From contig CAINLW010000013.1 of the NCBI GenBank assembly GCA_903850545.1, positions 1 to 39,441 on the forward strand: a DNA stretch of 39,441 nucleotides. Direction: 5' to 3'. The translations under genes were made by a program, and so were the position numbers. This stretch comes from an uncultured bacterium (GTDB lineage Bacteria; Patescibacteriota; Minisyncoccia; Phycocordibacterales; GWA1-40-21). Within the stretch, counting starts at the first letter, position 1. Every line of letters starts with the position of its first letter. The notes under the pieces are model-generated. The model saw only the letters and a list, made by a program, of their open reading frames with translations, ran no database searches and was not told the origin of the DNA. Shown one piece after another: positions 24,476 through 31,125 of the stretch.

Positions 24476-25726
24476 ATGTCAAAAAACACTTCAATCTTAA
24501 TAATTATTGGTACATTTCTCCTCATTGTTGGAGGTCTGATTTTCTTCTATGTTTCTTCAAATAATTCTGGAAATATTTCTCCAACAACACAAGCAACTTC
24601 AAGTCCTTTTGGGGACAATTCGGGAGACAGAACCATTGATACAAATACTCAAACGACAGATTTTATAAATAAAAACAATAACATAAAAAAAGATCAGTTA
24701 ATTCAACTTTATAAAAATCCAACTTCTGGTTCTGTCTTTGTAACTAATAAAAACAACAAAACAGTTGTTAAATTTGTAGATAGAGCTGTTGGAAACATTT
24801 ATCAATATGTCCCTGGTATAGAAAATGGGGAAGTAACGAGAATTACAAACACAACGATCCCTAAAATTCAAGAAACTGTTTGGTCAAGCACTGGTGAAAA
24901 TTTAATTTTGAGATATTTAGATAATGATACTGATGATATTGTGAGTTTTTCTTCAAAAATAAAACTAGACGCAAGCTCAACTGATCGAGTGGGAGAAATT
25001 ACTGGTTCCTTTTTATCATTAAAAAACATTAAACAATTGGTCATAAGCCCAAAAGGAGATAAAATTTTTGGTTTAGTTGATAAAAGTGATAAGTCTGGTA
25101 CATTTGGCTTCATTGCAAATCTTGATGGTAGTAATAAAAAAACCGTTCTCGATTCGCCCATAACTTATTGGAATGTTGCTTGGCCAAAAGAAAGTGTAAT
25201 TACTCTTACAACAAAGCCAAACTATATGGATTCTGGTTTATTATTCTTTTTTAATCCTCAAACGTCTGTAATGGAAAGAATGTTAGGAAATGTCATCGGA
25301 ATGTCCATCTTAACAAACAAAGATGCTAATTTGGTAGCTTATTCATACAGTAACAATAGCTCATTGAGTCTAGATGTTTACGATACTATTAATAAAATCA
25401 ATAAAAATATTAAAATTCAAACATTAGCAGATAAATGTGTTTGGGGAAATAATAATAGTAAGATTTTATATTGTGCTGTTCCAAAAACTGTTTCTTCCGG
25501 TAATTATCCAGACGTCTGGTATCAAGGCTTGACCTCTTTTGAAGATGATTTTTGGAAAATAGACACAGAAAGTGGAAAAACTGAACTAGTATACCAAATC
25601 GATCCAAGCGAAAATATCAACGTAGATGCTTTTGGTTTGACAATAAGTTTAGACGACCAATATCTATCTTTTACAAACAAAAACGACTTGAGTTTATGGC
25701 TTTTAAAATTAGCTGATAGCTTTTAG
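24476..25726 (+). CDS. Membrane-anchored beta-propeller-like protein, function unknown
   Basis: The product has 416 residues. A single N-terminal anchor (about 6-28, ILIIIGTFLLIVGGLIFFYV) is followed by a Ser/Thr/Asn-rich stalk. A long beta-rich domain with TolB/WD40-like repeats comes next: IQETVWSSTGENLILRYLDN, LVISPKGDKIFGLVDK, WNVAWPKESVITLTTKP and FGLTISLDDQYLSFTN. It starts 8 nt after the pilin gene and is probably co-transcribed. The last five codons (LADSF) and the TAG stop lie inside a TAGCT repeat, so the C-terminus was apparently set by the repeat. The function is unknown; a role as the extracytoplasmic scaffold of the pilin/secretion apparatus is an inference. Confidence 0.75.
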   Translation: MSKNTSILIIIGTFLLIVGGLIFFYVSSNNSGNISPTTQATSSPFGDNSGDRTIDTNTQTTDFINKNNNIKKDQLIQLYKNPTSGSVFVTNKNNKTVVKFVDRAVGNIYQYVPGIENGEVTRITNTTIPKIQETVWSSTGENLILRYLDNDTDDIVSFSSKIKLDASSTDRVGEITGSFLSLKNIKQLVISPKGDKIFGLVDKSDKSGTFGFIANLDGSNKKTVLDSPITYWNVAWPKESVITLTTKPNYMDSGLLFFFNPQTSVMERMLGNVIGMSILTNKDANLVAYSYSNNSSLSLDVYDTINKINKNIKIQTLADKCVWGNNNSKILYCAVPKTVSSGNYPDVWYQGLTSFEDDFWKIDTESGKTELVYQIDPSENINVDAFGLTISLDDQYLSFTNKNDLSLWLLKLADSF

Positions 25727-25744
25727 CTACTAGCTGTTAGAAAA
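25709..25744 (+). repeat. TAGCT-family repeat overlapping a gene 3' end
   Basis: TTAGCTGATAGCTTTTAGCT and the following CTAGCTGTTAG form the repeat. Bases 25709-25726 are also the last codons and the stop of the propeller-like gene. Confidence 0.8.
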
Positions 25745-25750
25745 TACAAA

Positions 25751-25780
25751 ATAAAAAAACGGCATCCGCCGTTTTTTTTA
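25751..25780 (+). terminator. Intrinsic terminator of the secretion cluster
   Basis: AAAACGGC-ATCC-GCCGTTTT with long flanking A- and T-runs is a compact, strong terminator shape. It lies between the convergent propeller-like gene and jag, and may act in both directions. Confidence 0.9.
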
Positions 25781-25798
25781 TTTGTTTTTGTATTGTTT

Positions 25799-25837
25799 AA
25801 AAACTAACACCTAACAGCTAATAGCTACAAGCTAGTA
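25799..25837 (-). repeat. TAGCT-family repeat, inverted copy near the jag stop
   Basis: CTAACACCTAACAGCTAATA followed by GCTACAAGCTAGTA is the inverted partner of 25709-25744 across the terminator, ending about 8 nt from the jag stop codon. Confidence 0.75.
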
Positions 25838-25844
25838 TTAACAC

Positions 25845-26330
25845 TTATTTAACGTATTTAATAACCAACCTTCTGTCTCTTCCTTCTCCGATTGATTCAG
25901 TTTTGATGTTTGGTTGGCCTGAAAGGGCACCGTGTATAATCAATCTTTCATAAGATGACATTGGGTCCATTTCGACATCCGTCTTCATATCTCGAGCCCG
26001 ATTTGCAAGTATCCCGGCCTTTATTTTTAATCTATCAATCATTGAGGCTCTATAATCATTAACATCTATTGCAAAATCTGCCACCTGCCCAACTGCGCCA
26101 TTTAGGCTGGTTTCTTCCAAACCCTTACTCGCAATTCTTCTTATTAAGTGTGATAGGGCTTGAAACGTCTCTCCTCTGTCTCCAATAAGCAAGCCTGATT
26201 CAGGACTTCTTATTATATAGAGTTTTTTTTGTGTTAGAGGATCTTCGGTTTCTTCAACAATATCATATCTAACACCCATACTACTAAGTATATCCTCTAT
26301 TAATTTTTTATTATTTTTTTCTTTGTTCAT
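25845..26330 (-). CDS. jag: KH/R3H RNA-binding protein Jag (KhpB/EloR)
   Basis: The product has 161 residues. The KH-like domain has the GxxG loop GDRG in LLIGDRGETFQALSHLI. The C-terminal R3H domain contains YERLIIHGAL with the Arg and His of R3H. The N-terminal Jag_N domain seen in longer Firmicutes proteins is missing or very short. KhpB/Jag binds RNA and in Gram-positive bacteria influences cell elongation and division. The order rpmH-rnpA-yidC-jag is the classical one beside dnaA, and it is kept here on the minus strand. The gene follows yidC after 62 nt. Confidence 0.92.
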   Translation of the reverse strand: MNKEKNNKKLIEDILSSMGVRYDIVEETEDPLTQKKLYIIRSPESGLLIGDRGETFQALSHLIRRIASKGLEETSLNGAVGQVADFAIDVNDYRASMIDRLKIKAGILANRARDMKTDVEMDPMSSYERLIIHGALSGQPNIKTESIGEGRDRRLVIKYVK

Positions 26331-26392
26331 ATATTTCTTCTTTTATTACTTATGTTTTCGACTTGTTCTATCTATATGTTTTAGCACACTTT

Positions 26393-27142
26393 TTATTTTT
26401 TAACCACTAATTCTGCCTCTTTTTTGTATTTTTTTCTCATATAAAGTTCTTGTGCTATGGCAAATAAACTACTTGTAATCAAATATAAAGAAACAACAAG
26501 AGGAAAATTTTTGGCTATAAAAAACATTATTATGGGCATTACATACTTCATCTGCATATTCATACTTTTTGCTAACTCATCAGTAAAAGCGGGATTTTTT
26601 CCGTCTTTTGAATCAATTTTTTTTGTTTTTGGTATTGTAATCTGCATTTGTAAAAATTGCGCAACCGCAACAAACAAAGCAAAAAGTATGCTGTTTTTTG
26701 TAACATCTATCCCAAAAAAAATCATGTTTATAGTGTCTGGTATTTTGGTGAACGAATATATTGTTGTTTGGTCAATTTTTGGCAAACCTCCTTTCAAAAA
26801 AATCCAATATAAAGCGATAAGGATGGGAAGTTGAATTAACATCAAAAAAATCCCAGAAAAAGGGTTTATTCCTTTTTCTTTATATAACTCCATTGTTTTT
26901 TCGGCCTGAACTTTCTTGTCGTCTTTATATTTTAATTTTATATTGTTTATGTCTGGCTCAATTTGTTTCATTTCAAATTGGGTTTTAATAGACTGTTGTG
27001 AAAGAGGGAATATAATCACTTTTATAATGCAGGTAAAAAGAATGACGGCTAAACCAACATCATGAAATGGAACTATATTTATAAATGCCACCAAACCGTT
27101 ATAAAGAGGCGCATAAAAGAAGTTGTGAAATAAAAATGACAT
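26393..27142 (-). CDS. yidC: YidC/Oxa1-family membrane protein insertase
   Basis: The product has 249 residues, the short Gram-positive-like form without a large extracytoplasmic P1 domain. Five membrane spans are expected. Family features include VGLAVILFTCIIKVIIFPLS, the cytoplasmic coiled region EMKQIEPDINNIKLKYKDD with KTMELYKEKGINPFSG, and LIQLPILIALYWIF. The Arg usually found in the hydrophilic groove (..ILVRLLILPL in SpoIIIJ) appears here as Lys41 (CIIKVIIFPL). No lipobox Cys is evident at the N-terminus. YidC inserts and folds membrane proteins with or without SecYEG. The gene lies between rnpA and jag. Confidence 0.95.
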   Translation of the reverse strand: MSFLFHNFFYAPLYNGLVAFINIVPFHDVGLAVILFTCIIKVIIFPLSQQSIKTQFEMKQIEPDINNIKLKYKDDKKVQAEKTMELYKEKGINPFSGIFLMLIQLPILIALYWIFLKGGLPKIDQTTIYSFTKIPDTINMIFFGIDVTKNSILFALFVAVAQFLQMQITIPKTKKIDSKDGKNPAFTDELAKSMNMQMKYVMPIIMFFIAKNFPLVVSLYLITSSLFAIAQELYMRKKYKKEAELVVKK

Positions 27143-27189
27143 GAAGTTATTCTATACGAAAATAACCAAATATACAAACATTCTTTTTG

Positions 27190-27528
27190 TTAAATAATAA
27201 TTTTATTTAACACAAAACCTACATCTTTTTTAACTTCATTATAATCAAGAGGCAGGTTTGTTTTTTTTAATAGAAAAACAACGGTTTTTTTGAATTTTGG
27301 ATCTAATTTATTAAGTTTTTCCTCTATATAACTACTTATTTTCCTTTTTATGTTGTGCCTTCCGACAGATGTTTTCTCGTTTTTTTTAGAAACAATGATA
27401 GCAAAACTTGGTTTTTTACTCTCTTTTTTAGAAATTTTTGCGTATAAAAACATTCCGTGTATAGAAATCCCGGTTTTAATGGTTTCTTCAATATCAATTC
27501 TGTTTGCCCTATATTTACGATTTAACAT
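27190..27528 (-). CDS. rnpA: Ribonuclease P protein component
   Basis: The product has 112 residues, the normal length. The family pattern is present: SFAIIVSKKNEKTSVGRHNI followed by KRKISSYIEE, where the usual RNR motif reads as RHNIKR. It ends with LDYNEVKKDVGFVLNKI. The protein binds the RNase P RNA and helps process tRNA 5' ends. It follows rpmH, as in most bacteria, but a strong terminator lies between the two. Its own promoter region contains an ATTCG-type repeat array directly before the ATG. Confidence 0.92.
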   Translation of the reverse strand: MLNRKYRANRIDIEETIKTGISIHGMFLYAKISKKESKKPSFAIIVSKKNEKTSVGRHNIKRKISSYIEEKLNKLDPKFKKTVVFLLKKTNLPLDYNEVKKDVGFVLNKIII

Positions 27529-27530
27529 AA

Positions 27531-27590
27531 TATGCGAATGTTATGCGAATTTTACGAATGAATTACGAATATTACCCGAATGATACAAAT
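27531..27590 (-). repeat. ATTCG-family repeat upstream of rnpA
   Basis: On the minus strand the array includes ATTCGTAATTCATTCGTAAA followed by ATTCGCATAACATTCGCATA. It ends directly before the rnpA ATG. The same words occur before the gene at 30829. Confidence 0.8.
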
Positions 27591-27618
27591 AATTATAGTA
27601 CTAAATTACAAATTTATC

Positions 27619-27646
27619 AAAAAAAGGCTTTTTAAAGCCCTTTTTT
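27619..27646 (-). terminator. Intrinsic terminator after rpmH
   Basis: AAAAGGCTTT pairs with AAAGCC(C)TTTT around a 2-nt centre, with T-runs on both strands. It lies between rpmH and rnpA, which suggests separate transcripts for these normally linked genes. Confidence 0.8.
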
Positions 27647-27648
27647 GA

Positions 27649-27783
27649 CTATACTGTTAATTTTTTTCTTCCGGTTTGTCTTCTTCTTTTTATAGTGTTT
27701 CTACCATATTTGCTTTTACTTCTAACAAGAAAACCGTGCGTTTTTGCTCTTTTTCTCTTTTTTGGTTTGTATGTAAATGACAT
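27649..27783 (-). CDS. rpmH: 50S ribosomal protein L34
   Basis: The 44-residue product begins [18 protein letters not shown] and ends with GRKKLTV. The middle includes [18 protein letters not shown]. The highly basic composition, the [10 protein letters not shown] motif (the common form is KRKRxxxHGF) and the position next to rnpA and dnaA identify L34 of the large ribosomal subunit. The gene is divergent from dnaA with 276 nt between them. It ends with TAG, and a terminator follows 3 nt later. TAAATT about 8 nt before the ATG on the minus strand may be its -10 box, giving a near-leaderless mRNA. Confidence 0.95.
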   Translation of the reverse strand: MSFTYKPKKRKRAKTHGFLVRSKSKYGRNTIKRRRQTGRKKLTV

Positions 27784-28059
27784 AAAATATAAATTTAAAG
27801 ATTAAAATGAAAAGTTTAAAATTAAATAAATAATATCAAAATTCATTTATAAAAGTACTATAACTTAAAACCTTTTAAAAAACAAGTCTTCTTTTTTTAT
27901 TAAGGGGGTATAATAGTACAGGATTTTACTAATAATTTTAAACTTTATTCTTTCTTTTTTCATTTTTATCTTTACTTTTCTTTTGTCCCCACTTTATTCA
28001 CATCTTATAAACAAAATTTTGTTTTTATTAAAAGAAATATAGTTTTATAATTTACACCA
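27784..28059. other. rpmH-dnaA intergenic region, candidate origin part
   Basis: This AT-rich 276-nt spacer lies between divergent rpmH and dnaA. It contains one DnaA-box match TTATTCACA (27994-28002), which fits TTATNCACA, and an inexact TTATAAACA near 28005. The dnaA -10 box is at its right end. Origins commonly lie beside dnaA, but a single clear box is weak evidence. Confidence 0.4.
28046..28051 (+). promoter_or_regulatory. -10 box of dnaA
   Basis: TATAAT ends 8 nt before the dnaA ATG at 28060, so the mRNA is predicted to be leaderless or nearly so. Confidence 0.65.
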
Positions 28060-29394
28060 ATGAACGAAAACAAAATCCTTTGGAATAATGTCCTCGCCCA
28101 AATTGAGTTGGGTATTTCAAAAGCAAATTTTAGTATGTGGTTTAAAGACACTTATATCATCAAACAAGATGATGGTATCGTTTTTTTGGGTGTTCCTAAT
28201 GTTTTTGTAAAAGATTGGCTTTTAAATAAGTATCATAAAGACATTTTAAAATATCTACGTAATTTTGGTGAACATATTAGAAACATAGAATATGTTGTTT
28301 CTAAAGAAGAGAACAAAAACCAAACGAAAGAACTCTCTGGAAGTCGTAATGAGCTTCCTTTAACAAATTGTTATATAAACAAAGAGGATAACCTTAACCC
28401 AAAGTATACTTTTGATACTTTCGTTATTGGTCCTTTTAATGAACTTGCTCATGCTGCATCCCAAGCTATTTTAAAAAGATCCGCAGCTTATAATCCTTTG
28501 TTTATTTTTGGGAGCACCGGTCATGGAAAAACTCATCTTATACAAGCGGTGGGGAACCACTTTAAAACAAACGACCCGAGTAAAAAAATCTATTATATGA
28601 CTTCGGAAAAGTTTGCAAATGATTATTTAAACTCTTTAAATAGTGGAAATATTAATATTTTTAAAGAAAAATATAAAAAATACGACCTTTTAATTATTGA
28701 TGATATACAATTTCTATCCTCTAAAACAAAAACGCAGGAAGAATTTTTCCATTTATTTAATAGTTTTCATGATGGAGGTAAACAATTAATTTTTTCCTCA
28801 GATAAACACCCAAATTTCATTCCTGATATAGAAGACCGTATAAAATCAAGATTTAATGCTGGTATGATTGTTGAAATACAAAAGCCGGACTTTGAATCAA
28901 GAATACAAATTCTAAGAAAAAAGTCTTCTTTGTTAAACCTTCATTTATCAAATGAAAATGTAGAATATATTGCTTTAAACATAGAAGGAAACGTGAGGGA
29001 ACTTGAGGGTATTTTAAATCTTATTTTATGCCAAACCGAGCTTAAAAATAAAGAATTAAACATTAATGAATTAAAAGAACTATTAAAAAACGCATCCAAA
29101 CCAAAGAAAAACGTATCTGTTAAAGATGTAATCCGTGTAACTTCTGAGTTTTATGGGATAGAAGAAGCCTCAGTTTTTGAAAAAGGGAGAAAAAAAGAGG
29201 TGATAAAACCAAGACAAGTAATAATGTATATATTGAGAGAAGATTTTGATTTTTCTTTTCCTTCGATTGGCGACAAAATTGGTAACAGAGACCATTCAAC
29301 GGTAATTCATTCTTATGAGAAGATTAAAAACGATTTAAAAACCGATCCGGAGTTAGTTCAAGAATTGGGTCAGATTCGTTCCATGTTGAAATAG
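28060..29394 (+). CDS. dnaA: Chromosomal replication initiator DnaA
   Basis: The product has 444 residues. Domain I (about 1-80, LWNNVLAQIELGISKANFSM) is followed by a short linker. The AAA+ domain III begins YTFDTFVIGPFNELAHAASQ. Its Walker A is GSTGHGKTH (about 151-159), Walker B is LLIIDDIQFL, and the sensor/arginine-finger region is DIEDRIKSRFNAGM. Domain IV carries the DNA-binding signature GDKIGNRDHSTVIHSYEKI. DnaA binds DnaA boxes and opens the origin. Walker A has His in the position where Leu is common (GGVGLGKTH in most), a mild change. The gene is followed by dnaN after 207 nt and faces away from rpmH, the standard arrangement at the origin. Confidence 0.97.
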   Translation: MNENKILWNNVLAQIELGISKANFSMWFKDTYIIKQDDGIVFLGVPNVFVKDWLLNKYHKDILKYLRNFGEHIRNIEYVVSKEENKNQTKELSGSRNELPLTNCYINKEDNLNPKYTFDTFVIGPFNELAHAASQAILKRSAAYNPLFIFGSTGHGKTHLIQAVGNHFKTNDPSKKIYYMTSEKFANDYLNSLNSGNINIFKEKYKKYDLLIIDDIQFLSSKTKTQEEFFHLFNSFHDGGKQLIFSSDKHPNFIPDIEDRIKSRFNAGMIVEIQKPDFESRIQILRKKSSLLNLHLSNENVEYIALNIEGNVRELEGILNLILCQTELKNKELNINELKELLKNASKPKKNVSVKDVIRVTSEFYGIEEASVFEKGRKKEVIKPRQVIMYILREDFDFSFPSIGDKIGNRDHSTVIHSYEKIKNDLKTDPELVQELGQIRSMLK

Positions 29395-29601
29395 TTGTTA
29401 ATAAGATATTGATAAGTTCGTTACAACAAACTTGATTGGTTGTGAACATATGTAGGATAATTTAAAAATTAGTTTAATAACAACTTTTAATAAACGGTTT
29501 GATTTATTAAAAAATCAAATAAATGTTATAAAATAAGGGTAGAAATAGTTATAAACAAGTAAAGGTCTGTAATAATTATAAGAGTTAATTTATATATAAA
29601 A
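29395..29601. other. dnaA-dnaN intergenic region
   Basis: This very AT-rich 207-nt spacer could supply a DNA-unwinding stretch. I see TTGTGAACAT and TTATAAACA as poor DnaA-box relatives, but no consensus box and no iteron pattern. It could be part of the origin together with 27784-28059. Confidence 0.35.
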
Positions 29602-30702
29602 ATGAAGATTGAATGTGTAAAAGAAAAACTCCATATTGCTATATCAAAAGCAGAAAAGATAGTTGGAAAAAACATTAATTTACCAGTGTTGTCTTGTTTA
29701 TTATTAGAAACTAAAGGAAACAATTTGATAATAAGAGCAAACAACCTTGATTTAGGATTGGAAATTTCAGTTCCTGTAAAAGTTGAAGAAGGTGGTAAAG
29801 TTGCAGTTCCAGCGAATATAATAAGTGGTTTTCTAAATAATTTAAATGATGATAAAAATATTTTCTTAGAAACAACAGATAATCTATTAAAAATTTTTAC
29901 AACCTCTAGCGAGGCCAAAATAAAAACCTTTTCTACTGAAGACTTTCCAACAGTACCGATGGTAGATAATGAGAAAAACTACAAAATTAACTCAAAAGAT
30001 CTTATAAACGGAATTAAATCGGTCATATACAGCTCTTCTTTATCTAGCGTAAAACCGGAACTTTCTAGTGTTTATATATATACAAACGACGACAATTTGG
30101 TGTTTGTTGCGACCGATTCTTTCCGTCTTGCCGAAAAAACAATAAAAACAAGAAAAATCATTGATTTAAATAATGTTTTAATTCCTTTTAAAAATGCATC
30201 AGACATATTAAAAATAATTGATAATATAGATGTTGATATTGAAATAAACTCAACAAAAAACCAAATTTCTTTTAATTTTAACGGAACATATGTAGTCTCC
30301 AGGGTTATTGACGGTACCTTTCCAGACTACAAACAAATTTTACCAAAAGAAGAAAAAACAAAAGTTGTTTTGTTAAAACAAGATTTAATAAACTCATTAA
30401 AAATTTCCAACGTTTTTTCAGACAATTTCAATCAAATGAATATTAGTGTTAAAAAGGGAGAAAAAACAATAAAAGTAAAAACTAAAAATAATAATATTGG
30501 AGAAAACATAAACAAAATAGAAGCAAACATAGAAGGGGAGGACATAGAAGTAAACTTTAACTATAAATACATAACAGATTGTTTAAATTCAATTACTTCT
30601 GATAGCGTAACTTTATTTTTTAATGGAATAAACAAACCACTAGTTATAAAAGGCACATCAGATAGGACATTTACATATCTTGTAATGCCGATGAACCGCT
30701 AG
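29602..30702 (+). CDS. dnaN: DNA polymerase III beta sliding clamp
   Basis: The product has 366 residues, the normal length. It shows the threefold repeat of the clamp: MKIECVKEKLHIAISKAEKI with NLPVLSCLLLETKGNNLII in domain 1, YSSSLSSVKPELSSVYIY with FVATDSFRLAEKTI in domain 2, and a C-terminal third ending SDRTFTYLVMPMNR. The clamp ring tethers polymerase and other factors to DNA. The usual C-terminal MPMRL-type end appears as MPMNR. The gene lies directly downstream of dnaA. An AT-rich stretch TTTATATATAAAA sits just before the ATG. An ACGAAT repeat starts within a few bases of its TAG stop. Confidence 0.96.
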   Translation: MKIECVKEKLHIAISKAEKIVGKNINLPVLSCLLLETKGNNLIIRANNLDLGLEISVPVKVEEGGKVAVPANIISGFLNNLNDDKNIFLETTDNLLKIFTTSSEAKIKTFSTEDFPTVPMVDNEKNYKINSKDLINGIKSVIYSSSLSSVKPELSSVYIYTNDDNLVFVATDSFRLAEKTIKTRKIIDLNNVLIPFKNASDILKIIDNIDVDIEINSTKNQISFNFNGTYVVSRVIDGTFPDYKQILPKEEKTKVVLLKQDLINSLKISNVFSDNFNQMNISVKKGEKTIKVKTKNNNIGENINKIEANIEGEDIEVNFNYKYITDCLNSITSDSVTLFFNGINKPLVIKGTSDRTFTYLVMPMNR

Positions 30703-30705
30703 TAA

Positions 30706-30826
30706 CATACGAATATTACTCGAATGATACGAATGGCTACGAATAAGAAATTAAATTTAATTTATTCGTAACATTCGCATAATATTCGTACTTCATTCGT
30801 AAAATTCGCATAACATTCGTATAATA
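30706..30826. repeat. Inverted pair of ACGAAT/ATTCGT repeat arrays after dnaN
   Basis: The left half reads ATACGAATATTACTCGAATG and then ATACGAATGGCTACGAATAA. The right half is its inverse type, ATTCGTAACATTCGCATAAT and so on, ending ATTCGTATAAT just before the next ATG. The block can fold back on itself and fills the whole gap. Confidence 0.85.
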
Positions 30827-30828
30827 CC

Positions 30829-31083
30829 ATGTTTGATATAGCTAAATACCTAGAAAAATTTAAAATAATGGGAAACTCAAAGTTGTCTTTGAGGATTTCT
30901 GTTGCTGAGGCTATAAAAGAAATTTGTGGAATAGAAATTGAATCAAAAAATATTGAAATTAAAGATTTTGTTGCAAGAATAAGTGAAAAACCAATAATAA
31001 AAACCCAAATTTTTATAAAAAAATTTAAAATTCTAGAAAACATAGAGAAAAAAACAAACGGAAAGATAAAAGAATTACTATAA
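30829..31083 (+). CDS. Small basic protein after dnaN, possibly DciA (DUF721)-like
   Basis: The product has 84 residues: MFDIAKYLEKFKIMGNSKLS at the start, AEAIKEICGIEIESKNIEIK in the middle and KKTNGKIKELL at the end. The layout of helix, short strands and a final helix, its size, and its place beside dnaA/dnaN recall the DUF721/DciA family, which loads the replicative helicase in bacteria without DnaC. The match is by pattern only and is weak, because most DciA proteins have a longer strand-rich core. Other options are an unrelated small replication-linked protein. TATAAT lies only 3 nt before the ATG, too close for a normal leaderless start, so the real start may be Met14 (MGNSKLSL). Confidence 0.6.
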   Translation: MFDIAKYLEKFKIMGNSKLSLRISVAEAIKEICGIEIESKNIEIKDFVARISEKPIIKTQIFIKKFKILENIEKKTNGKIKELL

Positions 31084-31125
31084 AAACTTAATATAGAAAG
31101 TCTTATTTTTTTTGTAAAAATTTAA

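Noticed and set aside
30706-30826. CRISPR-like array
   Set aside because: The words are degenerate, there are no constant-length spacers, and no cas genes are present. It is a dispersed intergenic repeat with inverted halves.
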